From Promerops cafer (taxonomy: Eukaryota > Chordata > Aves > Passeriformes > Nectariniidae), in assembly GCA_013398275.1 (NCBI GenBank), contig VZSE01004149.1, forward strand, positions 124,001 through 188,000: a DNA stretch of 64,000 nt. Direction: 5' to 3'. Below are positions 1 through 11,440 of this stretch, in pieces. The notes under the pieces were generated by a model. That model did no database searches. It was not told where the DNA came from and was given only the letters and a program-made list of their open reading frames with translations. A program made the position numbers and the translations under genes. Numbering within the stretch: position 1 is the stretch's first letter; each line of letters opens with the position of its first letter.

Positions 1-1667
1 GGTTAGTTCCAAATGCTGAATGTGAATGCTTTTGTAGTTCTTAGCTGGAATGTAGCTTTGGGTGTAGTTATTCAGAGGGGTAGCCCATGAAGAGGTTGCC
101 TAACTGCATGCTGTCCTTACAGGATCTAGTGCTGGAACAGCACATCAGCTGCTTGTGGTGGTGTAGATGGAGTAGATATGTTCACATAATTTGAGAAAGA
201 TATCTGGCACTGAGAGTAGCAGGGAGGGGGGAGGTTTGAGATGGTAGGAAGCCTGATCTCTTTGGACAGGGATAAAGCCAGTACCACTAGTGTGGCAAGG
301 TTTCCTTGTTTGCAGCTTTTGGTGAGCTGGCAAAGATTGTTGTGTAGAGTTGGATTCAGTTGCACACTTTTTCTTGCATCTGCTAAGGAAAGGATTGCTA
401 TGTATTTTGGAATGAAGCAATGTTGCCATATCTCCCTTGACCTCCAAGTCATCCCCATTAATGACTCACAGATAAGGCTTTAGTGAAGCTCTACCTCAGT
501 TGATAAAATCACTGTTTCATTTTATCTTCAGAATTTTCTCTAAGAGGACAGGTTGTGTTGTGGGTATTTTTGTTGATCATTTCAATGTCGACTGTCTTCT
601 TGAAATGTTTACAAAGTGGTGGCAGGTGGGAAGACATGTTCAATCTTGGAGTTGGGAACATTCTTTGAAATAGTTAGCCTGAAGAGAAAAAATTAAATCT
701 AGCTCTACAGCAAGTCACAGTGTTATTGCTTTGAGCTGAAACATTGGCCTTCCAAAGCAGCAGCTGGATTAAGATGTGTTTTTCAAGTAGTGCTTGAAGA
801 AGCTGCTGTATACAACTTGTGGAGTGGAAGGTTTTCCAAAACTGAGTGAATACAACTGCAACAGGTTTGGCTCCTTCCAGCCTCCAGTCCTATACCACAC
901 ACTCTTGTGCTGTTCCAGACTACCTGCCCTACCTTAAGGTACACCTTCTTAGGATACAGCACTTTCTTGTGCTATAGAAAACACAATGTGATGGGCTGTA
1001 GCTCTCATGGTATTTTAGAGACTTTCCACTGAAAGAAACACCAAAAAATAATTTGTCCTTGATCCCCAGTGTACAATATTACAGAGTAAATTCAGCCTGT
1101 ATAAGCCACCAAGGGCCAGAATGCAGACCCCAAACTTGTCATATTTCTTAGTATACAAACACAAGTTCATTGTCCAGCTACCTTCAGGGTAATACCCAGT
1201 TCTGTGTCTCCTTGTTAACAGAGTGCTCATTGTTCTTAAAATTTTACCTCATCAGTTATTTTGGTACTACTTAGCTTTTGCTGCAGTGCTGTGGTATAAA
1301 GAGCTCTTGAGCTGATCTTATCTGAAGCAGATTAAATTTCTTTATGCTTGTTTTTCTCCACCCCAGCAGAGATAACAATAGACTCTATGACAGAAGGATT
1401 GAAAACAATTTGTTTTCTAGGCTAAGGGAAAAATTTAGCCTTTTTGCTTGATCTGCTGTTGTATTCAAAGGACACAGCCTTCCAGTGCCCCCATAGCTCT
1501 AGGCTGCCTTGTCAGCCCTGAGGTTAAGAAACCAGTGATGTACCCATGGCCAGGGTCTGCTCTCCTCATTGGTTCCTCCTCAGTACAGGATCATGTCTTG
1601 TCTCTTGGCTCCTGTCTGCATATACCTATTCATGTTTATGTTTTGCCAGGTTTCACATCTATAACAG
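1..1667 (+). other. ARHGAP8: ARHGAP8 intron, 5' part off the window
   Basis: This is non-coding sequence ahead of the RhoGAP exon that starts at 1668. I looked for the preceding RhoGAP segment, which should end with an Asn-Lys pair two bases into a codon, and did not see it. It therefore probably lies before the window. The short open frames here resemble no protein family I know, and no interspersed repeat is recognisable. Confidence 0.55.
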
Positions 1668-1822
1668 AATGACAGCATCCAGCCTGGCCTGTGTCTTTGG
1701 TTTGAATTTGATCTGGCCATTGAAAGGAACCACCTCCCTGCGTGCTCCGGTACCTGTGAATCTCTTCTCTGAACTGCTGATAGATTTCTACACAAATATA
1801 TTCGACTCCCAAACAGTGCCTG
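1668..1822 (+). CDS. ARHGAP8: ARHGAP8 (BPGAP1) exon: C-terminal part of the RhoGAP domain
   Basis: This internal exon encodes the last helices of a RhoGAP domain, the part of the protein that stimulates GTP hydrolysis by Rho-family GTPases. In the full protein a BCH/CRAL-TRIO lipid-binding-like domain and a proline-rich segment come before it. The acceptor is ATAACAG at 1661-1667 and the donor is G|GTGAGA at 1823. Translation gives the signature LACVFGLNLIWP, matching the conserved LAxxFGPNL block with its Asn retained, then NLFSELLIDFYTNIF as the closing helix. The wording after the signature (IWP, then a Ser-Leu-rich loop, then PVNLF) fits ARHGAP8 better than ARHGAP1. The exon starts two bases into a codon and ends one base into the next. 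The catalytic arginine finger lies in an exon not present here. Position tail to tail with PHF21B matches the human gene order. Confidence 0.82.
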
Positions 1823-3055
1823 GTGAGATCTTACCTTAATGCTTTCAGAAGGGAAAATGGAATAAGGCTGCCTGAGGGAAAGGTCTCTTGCATGGGACCT
1901 CTATGATTTGGGCTCTCCTGTGAAAAAAATTTTCAACACAGAGTAAAGTTTCTATATCTTTCCAAATACCAAAGATGTTGGGGGCAGACCGGTGCCCATA
2001 TATTGCCATCACATGGGAGGAATATGAACATGAACATTCAAAGACCAATAGATCAAAGTGAATCCCCTTACTAAACCTGAGCAGCTGACAAACACTGGTA
2101 TGTTAAAAAACCCATGACACTACATTCCAGTCTGTCATTTCTTTGGGGATCTGGAGACTTTATGATGTGACATTATTTTCTGCATGGGCAGAGGTAATTT
2201 CTTGACCACTCCTGAATGTACATCTTCCTTTTATTTTTTGTTTTTGGTTTTCTACTTTTTATTTGAATACAAGTTTATTAGGAATTACCCTATTAAGTTA
2301 ATAAATGTGGAATCAATTTTTAAGATATTAATGTTTTTGAACTATTTTTCCATATACTTAAGTATCTTCTTTTACACAAAGAGGTGTGGGCAGTTGTGGC
2401 ACATCAGGTTGACAAGTACCATGTGGAATAAAATGTTTCCTGTGTAATTTGAATTGTGTAGACAGCTAACTAATTATGCTTTCAAATATCTAATATATGC
2501 AGTTAATTACTGTTGCTGCACATGCAAAGTGTGTCCAAGTTTTTTCTTATAAGTTCAAATGATGAGAAACAATCCTCTAAATTCTTGGAATTTTCCTCTA
2601 AATTCTTGGAAATTTAATCGGTGGAGTTATATTGGTGAGTGCATAATACAGAATACAGACTAACTTTGAGTACCCCCAATGTTTGGACTGCATTGCTTTT
2701 GCAGATTGAGTTGATAGAAATTTCAAATTTCTTTAGAAAGCAGTAAGAACAACAACTTGGATAATATACCTAATATCATTTTTACACATTGAAAGTCTGT
2801 TATTAGTCCCAATGGGAATAATTAGCCAGCATAAAGGGAAAATTTTCAGTGTTTTCTTTCTAACTATGCTGTGAATATTGCTCGTGTTTGAGGAACTCTA
2901 ACAACCTACTATTTCATTGTTTAACACTGTTTGGCAATGGCATATATTAAACAAGTTATCATCATAGTTGCCTGCAGAGCTAAAGAAAATTAGCCAGTGT
3001 TAAAAAAGGTAGGTGGTGTTTTCCCTAATGCTCTGGCCTTCCTGCTTCTGTACAG
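1823..3055 (+). other. ARHGAP8: ARHGAP8 last intron (if the terminal exon call is right)
   Basis: This 1.23-kb AT-rich stretch lies between the RhoGAP exon and the putative terminal exon. It contains an imperfect tandem duplication of 21 bp at 2573-2615 and no recognisable transposon or gene. Confidence 0.4.
2573..2615. repeat. Tandem duplication, 21-bp unit x2
   Basis: The unit TCCTCTAAATTCTTGGAA plus a short T tail appears twice back to back, differing by one added A. It is intronic. Confidence 0.85.
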
Positions 3056-3249
3056 AGCAAATGAAACAGAGGGAATATTTAGATTGCAGTAAAAGTAATA
3101 GTCCCGGGAGGACCTTCTCTGCAAACACAGCCACTTTTTATCCCACAAGTTTTAGTGAGTTCAGGATTTGTGCTTCTGTCCTTCCTCTTGCCAGTTGGAA
3201 ATTGCCAGCCTGTGTGAAGAGTGCAACAAAATCTTGTCACAGAGGGTGA
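3056..3249 (+). CDS. ARHGAP8: Putative terminal coding exon of ARHGAP8
   Basis: This is an inferred last exon. A pyrimidine-rich tract ends in CTGTACAG at 3048-3055. Joining the single base left by the exon ending at 1822 to AG here restores a Glu codon. The junction then reads Pro-Gly-Glu, the same three residues found at this point in mammalian ARHGAP8. The open frame continues for 63 more residues to TGA at 3247-3249. After the Glu the tail (QMKQREYLDCSKSN and onward) shows no similarity I can recall to the short mammalian tail, which is itself poorly conserved. The support is the splice phase, the acceptor quality and the PGE junction only. A different terminal exon further downstream remains possible. 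Confidence 0.42.
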
Positions 3250-6200
3250 GGAGGATTTGTTCTTGTCTCAGGAAATAACCAAATATTCAGGAGGCTGTGG
3301 AATGCTGGGTGTGCCAGGCCTTCATTTGCCCAGTAGGTGTCATCTATAGCATTAGGCAGTGATTAAAATTTGAAAAATAGAGGCTTTGGAACAAGGTGGG
3401 TTAGGACCAACTTCTGATGGCACAGCTGCGTGTTTTCTCCTGTTCCTCAAGTGTCGTAAAGACAACATGTGGCTTTTGAATATCTGTAAGTAATAGCTGC
3501 CTTTGACTCCTATTTAAATATAAAATCTGGCATATTTCACAGAGAATAATTAACAAGAATTCAGGACTGCTCAGCAAAATGAGATTGCCAAGGACAAAAC
3601 TATCATAGTTTTGTATTGCAACTCATCAGCTTTACGTCTGTGTGAGAACCTCCTAGCTTTGTTGTATTGAAACTCAAACATTGCTCAGCAACTTTTTGTA
3701 CATCAGCAATCGTTCTGTACATCAGCACCCTGTTTTGATAGGGGAGGAATTTGGCCTTTGGGAATTAACAAAACCACAGTATTTTGACCAAAGTCAAAGA
3801 GTGGCAATTTTGGCACCCTCTGACTTTGGTCAAAATACATATGCGTTAGTTTCACTGTCTGTAAAAAAAAATAAAGGAGCACCTGGCATTAGAAAATCCT
3901 TGGGATTAAATACTGGTAAGTCCTATAAAAGGGTTGTTTTCCATTTCCTCATGTCCTTCTTTAAAAATCCAGCCAACACCAAGTGGCATTTGGTCTGCAG
4001 GCTGTGTGGTGTAATGGGAATGGGAGTTCTGGACAGCTTTAGCACAGTAACAGACCAGAGCCCTGTGGGTTGAAATCCTGAGTTCGTGGAAGTCAGCTTT
4101 GCTCAAAATGTCCCCAGAAGCAGGTAGGGGCTCCCACATAGATTTAGTTCTCCCACTGATCCTAGGTTGGGAGACAACAGGAATTTGCCAGCTGCAGTTG
4201 TCAGAACACAGTTGTCTCTGACCCCTTTACTCTTTACAAAGAAAAAGTACAAGCTGCAAGCATCCCTTCAGCTGGTTTGCCTGTCTGTGGACACTTGAGA
4301 TGATAGTTAAAACCAGACTCCCTCTTTCAGTATTGGTCACATACTAAACACAGGTCTTCCTCTTAGTGCTTTGTAAACTACCATTTCCTAGCAATTTATA
4401 GCTGCTCTCATTTAGTGAATGAAGAACAAAATGGTGCTGTCTCATGCCAAGGTACCTTTTCTCTTTAAAGAACTGATAACACTGTTATCCCAGTGCGGGT
4501 CATTTGATGCTGCTCCAGAAAACCAGAAGCTCTGGTTCTGATTGCCTTTAGCTCTGCTGGGGACAGAGTGATGGGGCACTGGGGCTCCTGCCCCATTTTG
4601 CCTTCCTGCCTCTCCAGCAGGCAGTCTGGGCAGAAACAGGAAGGGACTCGCCTCCACCCCAGCCTTTCCCTGCAAGGCTGCGGATCACAGGGAATGGACT
4701 CTCCCAAATTAAAGGCACCTGGGTACAAATCCCTAGTGATGAGACCCCAGCTCTGTCCCCAAGCCCTAGGGGAACTGCTGAAATCCTCCATCTGTGGCAG
4801 AACCCCCCAATCTCTGTCCTGAGTGCCAGACATAACTATGGTATTAAATCAGCTCACATGAATTATTCAGAAGGGTTTGGAGTGAAATTCATGTTAGAGA
4901 GATATATGTTTCAAATTTCCTGACTCTAAAAGGAGTCCTGGCGGTGTCCCCTGCAGTTACTTTGATAACAGTTTCTCTTTACAAATGATAATTGCACGAT
5001 TCAAGCTTTTGTACAGTGTGGCCTTGTGAACTCTTCTCTCGTATCAAAGAACAATTATCATATCATTTCCATAGCAAAAAGAAAGTGATTATGGAGATAA
5101 TCTGTTGAAAACACACATGCTAGATTTCAGTTGAAAACAATAAAATGCAGTCATGAAATGAGAAATCAAGTGTTACCTAGCTGACAATACATAGAGAATA
5201 AATTGCCCAAGCATTTTAGTTTGCTGAGCTGCTAGGAATTGAAAATTGGTCCCAAGATTAATCTGATTATCAGGACACCTCTAGCAACAAGTACCAAAAG
5301 GGAAAGGGAATACCTTTTCTACCCTGAATCTGTGAAGAAACCTAAGAAGATTGAACAATGTAATTAACCAAGAGGGCCCTTTGCAGTTCTTACAGAAACA
5401 CTTCCATAAATTAATATCACTTACATGTGTGAAGATGATCTGTCTGGGCATTCATCACAGAATCTCTCAGAGCCTTATAGACTTTAAAATATTCATCCAC
5501 CCATGAGGAGACTGATGATAGAAGAGCTCCCGATATTTTATTCGCATGATCAATGCATACTTAGGTACAAGTTGAACTTCTAGTGGGATTGATGGTACAA
5601 TCACACATCCCCCCTTTCGTTTCCTGACTAGTTTGTATTCCCAGCTGTGGAAAATGTAGGTTTGCCAGCACTCTCACTTTCCAAGAGGCCATGGGGGTGT
5701 TGGATCACGGGGGAAGAAGGTGAGGGAGAGTTACTGCCAGCACCTGGAATTTTTGATGTGAGAAACTCACATTCAGCCAAAGCTCTACTGGCCTGTAGTG
5801 TTCCTGTACATACCCTGTTCATTTCTAAGAGGTTTTCAATTACAAAGAGAAGTCAGAAGCAAACATAACTCTCTTTTGAGCAGGAACACTCCATCGAAGT
5901 CAAAGGTATGACTGTGAAAAGCGTGTAAATCCTACATTCAATACACATGGCTGGGGTGTGAAAGGTGTTGTGCCTTTCCTGGTGGAGTAATACTCATTTG
6001 CACAATCTGATGAGTCAGATTTTTGTCTTTTTCCATGCACATCCTGGAAAGCCATTTCAGTGTATGGAATGTTGCAAAGGATTCCAGTGTCCTCCAGCAT
6101 CAGCTGAGAGCGATGGAAGATTGTAGTGAGGTGCTACAAATGCTCTTTTCAGTCTTGCTTGGGAAAAGACTGCCGTGAGGGTTGGTGATTTTTACAGTGA

Positions 6201-9050
6201 ATTGGGCTGGAGACTAGTAAGGAAACTCAAATAGAACCAAGAAAAATGCCCTTTTCCACAGTGGGTTGATCAGCACCTAAGAACTGTCACCCAGAATTGT
6301 CACTCTGAGGGAAAAGTCTTTTGATTTGGTACACGTGTTCTCATGTTTCTTCCTAACTGGTGTCTTTAGTGCTAGGAAAGCTGTGGAAATTGTACACAAT
6401 AGGACCATAGACCTATTTTTCTGGCTGTTCCTCTCTAGAATAGCTGGCAAATGAAAAAACCTAAAAATTAGCTGATTGAAAAATTATTTCTGCTGGAACA
6501 TGACAACTCAACAAAAATTACAAGTGCTTTCTTAAAAGGCTAGTTTTGTTGCAATTCTTCCAGAAATTGTGACGTTCTTCTAGAAAGCTGCCTGTGTCCC
6601 TCTGTGCCACAGAATTCTGGGCTCATCAAGGGCCCAGATCTGGCTCTGCCAGCCTCTGCAGTGCTCCAGAGCCAGGGAAACAAGAATCACTGCTTCCCAT
6701 CCATGGACTTCTGAGATGGCGTCACCTTTCCAGACGTGGTGTGCAGTTATTGCCAGGGAAAAGGAGGGAATTCCACGAGAACCAGGGGAGCTGGCTGGTC
6801 ATTAACACTGCCTTTTTCTGTGTGTGGCCCTGATTTCTCCATGGTGCAATCTTGGTGTAGTAACTTCTCTCCTGCCTGGCAGTCTCTCTGGTCCTCAAAG
6901 CACCAGCTTGTCACTCACACTTTAGAGCTTGTGCCTGTTGTGGGGAGTGGCTGGTCCTGATGCCTGACCGTAATATTTGCGGGGGGGGCAAAACTGCAGC
7001 ATGGAAATGTGCTTCTCTGAAACAGCTTGCTCTGCTGCCTGCTTCCTTTTCTTTTGCTTCAATCCTTAAAAACAGACTCATTTAAGCTGCTGCCAGGCCA
7101 GATACTAATGCCAAGCTCTTCAAGCCTGATATAAAATCAGGATTTCTATATTTTTTCTTCATTACATAGATTCTATGCCCCAATACTGAGTTGTATTCTC
7201 AAGTTATTTCTGAAGTTATTTCTGCACTTCAACCTTTAATTGCCCACAAAATCAGATTACAGCCTCTTACTCCCCTTAATTAGTGGCACAATAAAAAGCA
7301 ACTGTAAAATGCACCTAACTGCATCATCTTTAGTGCCTGAACTACATTTCTGCATTAAGTCATGGAAGAGTCTTTGGATGGGTGGATGTTTGACACTTCA
7401 CCCAAGAATTTCTTGACCCAAAGGTCTAAAAATAATAATAGCTGTAGTAAGGAATTTATCTTTTCTGTTTCAAAAGCATCCAAAGAAACATGTTCTTCCC
7501 CATTTCACCTGCTAGTGTTGTCTTTTTTCTTTTCCCACATACTTCTCACCCCTTCAAAGCTGCATCCTCTGTCTATTGCCAGCTGCATTCTTCTTCATCT
7601 GCAGCCTGTCAGCAGCCTACGCACACAATCCCACTGGGATGTTATGGGATAGGAATGATCTAAGGGTCTTGGGGCTATTCTGCAGCTGAATAAACTGAAC
7701 TGAAACTGCAAGAGGTTTGGGGTTGCAGGTAAGTTTCAAATTACAGTGTCTGAGTGAGTAGAATTCCCCAGACTGAGTTTCCCCCTTCTCTGAAGCAAAA
7801 TGATGGTTATGCTTTTGATGACTAGATTGAGCTTCTATATCTCCATAACTCAACCCTTGTTGTGATGAAGGGGAAAAGAAGTTAGGACGATCTTTTTCTT
7901 TCCACATTTCCTGGTGCTCCCAGCCTTCCACAGCAGCCTGGGTCCTTTGAGAAACCTGCTATACTTGTGCATGATGAAATGCAGCCCCAGCTGATGTCTA
8001 GTAATGCTTATGCTGTATTCAGTAACTATACTGAGAACAGACACAGAATAGACACAGAATCACATCAGGCTGCATCGCTCTCCACTCTGAGTACATACAC
8101 AGAGGCATGGGCCGGTGGCTGTGGCTGTCTTGTTCTAGGTTAGGGGCTGTAAAGAGTCTTGTTTCCTTTCCCCCTTTCCCTCCTGGTATGGGAGCTCCTT
8201 CACACTTACTGAGCTACCAAATACCAGCAGCCATGGGCCACCAAATATTTTCAGTCTCATCTGCATGGAGTACTTAATGCTGTTGCAGAACAACAAACAA
8301 GATGCTGAACTATCACAAATGACTTCCACACTTTAAGAAGGATTACCAGGCACACATTCTATTCTTATTCTCACATTCTATTCAGAAGCTTGATTAAATT
8401 TTTATTTTCTTATTCTTTGGCTTTTGGCTGATCTCTCAGGCATTGCTGCAGCAAAAGCCTTCCAGGGTCCAGAGTGCATGCTGCCAACCCTGATGGGTAA
8501 CTGGCTACAGCACAAGGACAAAACAAACTTACTCCATTACTAAATAAAGTAAAATTCAGTAAGATAATATCACTACCTTATGCACCAAAATAGCTTTTAC
8601 AACATAATATAAATGAGAAGATGAAAATTATTAAAGGCTTTGTAAAGCTCTCTCACAAGCCCTGACATCCAGCGTGGATAAACACCTCACTCTCTCCATG
8701 TCACAGTACCACAACTTCTCCCTATAGTTACCACTTGAAAGTTAATAGGACTCTGCTCCCATCATGATGGCTGTATTTTCCATTTTCTATAGTCATGGCA
8801 TGTCCTGCATCCATGGCTGTCATTGCAGACTTGGCTGTGGAAGCACCTCTCGGCAGATAAGTTGTTTGAGGCTGCCTTAGAAATCAAATTATTTCCCTAT
8901 AGGAAACCCCATTGTACTGTGGCACTGAAGATGATGGATAGTGCAGAGATGGAGAGGTGGTTCCTCCTCCCTGCAGGAGTTGTGAAGGACAACACCAGTG
9001 AAGTGCAGGAAAGGATGATTCAGATAAGGAGACTGAAGCTCCCTGATTAG
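3250..9050. other. ARHGAP8 3'UTR / intergenic DNA
   Basis: No protein-coding exon could be supported here. If the exon ending at 3249 is correct, the first few hundred bases would be 3'UTR. An AATAAA at about 3870 on the plus strand is one possible polyadenylation signal. The long hairpin at 3779-3838 falls in this part. The remainder is unique-looking intergenic sequence with only short chance reading frames. Confidence 0.5.
3779..3838. repeat. Near-perfect inverted repeat, 25-bp arms and 10-nt loop
   Basis: The left arm at 3779-3803 begins GTATTTTGACCAAAGTCA. The right arm at 3814-3838 is its reverse complement except at two positions, which would be G:U pairs in RNA transcribed from the plus strand. 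The loop is GCAATTTTGG. It could be a short palindromic (MITE-like) transposon remnant or the stem of a small-RNA precursor. Nothing visible decides between these. Confidence 0.85.
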
Positions 9051-9230
9051 CATAGAGTCATAGAATTGTTTAGCTTGGAAAAGACTTCCAACCGTTCCCC
9101 CAGCACTGCCAAGGCACCACTAACCCATGTCCCCAAGTGCCTCGTCTGCACAACTTTGAAAAACCTCAAAGAGGACTCTACCCCTGCCCTGGACAGCCAT
9201 GATGCTTTGGTGACAGTGGTTTCTTTCTGT
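9051..9230 (-). mobile_element. CR1 LINE 3'-end fragment
   Basis: The plus strand opens with CATAGAGTCATAGAATTG, the reverse complement of a CR1 tail, then TTGGAAAAGACTTCCAACC. It continues with the CR1 3'-end wording AGCACTGCCAAGGCACCACT and ACCCATGTCCCCAAGTGC. It is a 5'-truncated, diverged copy and is intergenic. Confidence 0.88.
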
Positions 9231-10876
9231 CTGGGCATAGAAAAGCAAGTCTATGCCTTTTGCAGTGTAGCAGAAGTCCAAGTGTTTGCCCTGAGCCACT
9301 GCAGGGGAAGTGTAAAGCTCTTGTGATCTCCTCCAGTGCAGAGCTGGGTGCTCTGTACCCCTCCAGATGTGCTAGCAGTTGGTGAACAGGCCAGGATGGT
9401 TCAAAGGGAGTCAGCTTCATGTTTATTGTGAGCTTTAGGCAGCAGGGCCCTGGGGGGACTCTGGTAAGCACTGCCAAAGCAGGGGAGCAGCACCCCAGGC
9501 TTTAGGTTAGCACTAGTTTTCTGCACTGTTTTCTTTGAAGAAGCACTTCTGTGGCATCACTAGAATTATTATTATTAGGCCATAACAGATGGGATGTTGC
9601 TTTCTTCTCTCCAAGAAGATTTAGAGAACAAGTTATTTTTCCAGGTGTTAGCTGAGCTCAGTAACAAAGTCTTCCCAACCTGCCCTTTTGGGCTGGCACC
9701 GGGTGGCTCTGTCAGCATTGCTGCAGAAAACAACTCATCTGACCTCTGCTGGCAGCCGAGGAATTATCCCTGTGACCCAGCATTGCCTGTGCAACCTCAC
9801 CTTCCAAAATGCAGGAGTGCAATAGCCTATGCTGCATCCCTGGCTCTTTGCAGCTTTGATGGTAGGAAGTCCTACCACCCTGTGGACCCTGCCCTGCTCC
9901 CAGCTGGCCCTTGCAATGCTATTTCCAATGAACTAATTATGTGTGTCACTCATTAAGTGAGCTTTTGACTGAAAGCAATTTGATTACCAGAGAGGTGATA
10001 AAGAAAGCCAGGCAAAGCACCTCACATGAGAGCCCAGCAATCCCCACCTTCATCTGGAGAGAAGGGAGACACACAGGCTGAGCTCCACAAGAATTGTGCC
10101 CACCCCATGGCGTGGTGTGACTGGGGGCACAATTTATTTATAAACTTTGTAAACCCTCTCCTGCCTAATATAGAGCCCAAAATAGAAGGTTTGTGCTAGG
10201 ATTTTTCCATGGAAATAAAGGTTTGTGTTACCTGATAGTAGTTCATCTTACCAGTATGCAGAAGCTTGGTGGCATTTGTGCAGGGATTTGTTTGCATTTA
10301 CAATTGTACAGCACCTAATGGGTACTGGAAAGCCTTGCTCAGCTCTGCAGTACTATTAAATTTCAGCATGTGGCTTTGCCACAGCAAAACCTGCTGCTAT
10401 TATTACGTCGTTGGTCTCTGGTGTTGAAGGCAAATTTATGGAGTAAATTCAAATCGGGAAGCTCTGAGTTGAGACCCCTGGAGGCAGTGACATCTGCCTG
10501 TCTTTGATAAGAATTTCTGAGAGTGAGAGTAAAGTACTTAGAGTGAAATTAAAAGCTTTGATCTAGTTTTTTGTTTCATCATTATTTCATGTTTGAGTCC
10601 TTTACATGTGTCTTTCAGTTCTTCATTAGGCTGCAGTTTTTAGTTACTGCTCCAGCACAGGGCGGACACCCAGCAGCCACCCAGCAGGTCACTGGCACTG
10701 CCAGGACTCACACCCTGGCTCCAGCCTGAGCCCAATTAAATCAAATAGGTGATAGACACACCCAGAGCAAGATTACTTCAAAGAAAGTGACCCTCTGGCC
10801 CCAGCACACTGGGTAGCCCTGTTTGAGGCAGCACCATGGCAGCCCCAAACACCCAGGGCACACAGCGGAGGTAATG
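9231..10876. other. Intergenic, no gene seen
   Basis: This contains a 120-codon open frame at 9594-9956 with no recognisable domain, splice context or codon pattern. No repeats are recognised. Confidence 0.5.
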
Positions 10877-11440
10877 ATAGAATCCCAGAATCATTTAGAT
10901 CATTTAGATCCCAGAATCCTGGAATAATTTAGATTGGAAAAGACATTTAAGGTTGAGTCCAATGACTAACGTAGAAATGCCAAGTCCACAAGTGCCATGT
11001 CCTCAAGTGCCACAATTATAAGTCTTATAAATAATTTCAGAGATGGTGTCACTTGTTTCCTGGGAGCAAAGCCTGACCTTTACCTAGCTGCACTCTCTTG
11101 TCTGGGAATTGTGGAGAGCAACAAGGTTTCCCCTGAGCCTCTTTTTTGCCATGCTGAGCCCCTCCAGATCCCTCAGCTGCTCCTGTGTTCCAGACCCTTC
11201 CCTTCCCCCCACTGATTCCTTCTCTGGACATGCTCCAGCCCTTCAGTGTCTGTCTTGTCATAAGGGGCTCAGAACTGGACACTGCACTCAAGGTGGGGCC
11301 TCAACAGTGCCCAGCACAGGGGGCCTTCACTGCTCTGGTCCTACGGGACACATCATTCCTGATCCAGGCCAGGTGTCCTTGGCTTCTTGCCCACCTGGGC
11401 ACACCTAGGCTCATGTTCAGCTGTTGCCAACCAGCAGCTT
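10877..11440 (-). mobile_element. CR1 LINE fragment, longer copy
   Basis: The plus strand starts with repeated ATAGAATCCCAGAATCATTT-type tail sequence, then TTAGATTGGAAAAGACATTT. A diverged stretch follows, then CR1 sequence from further 5' in the element: GCCATGCTGAGCCCCTCC, TCTCTGGACATGCTCCAGCC, and CTCAGAACTGGACACTGCAC with AAGGTGGGGCC. The roughly 560-bp copy lies antisense to the plus strand. The reading frames in it are broken. Confidence 0.88.

Noticed and set aside
9594..9956. 120-codon plus-strand frame in the intergenic region
   Set aside because: It has no domain, no convincing splice or start context and no neighbouring exons.
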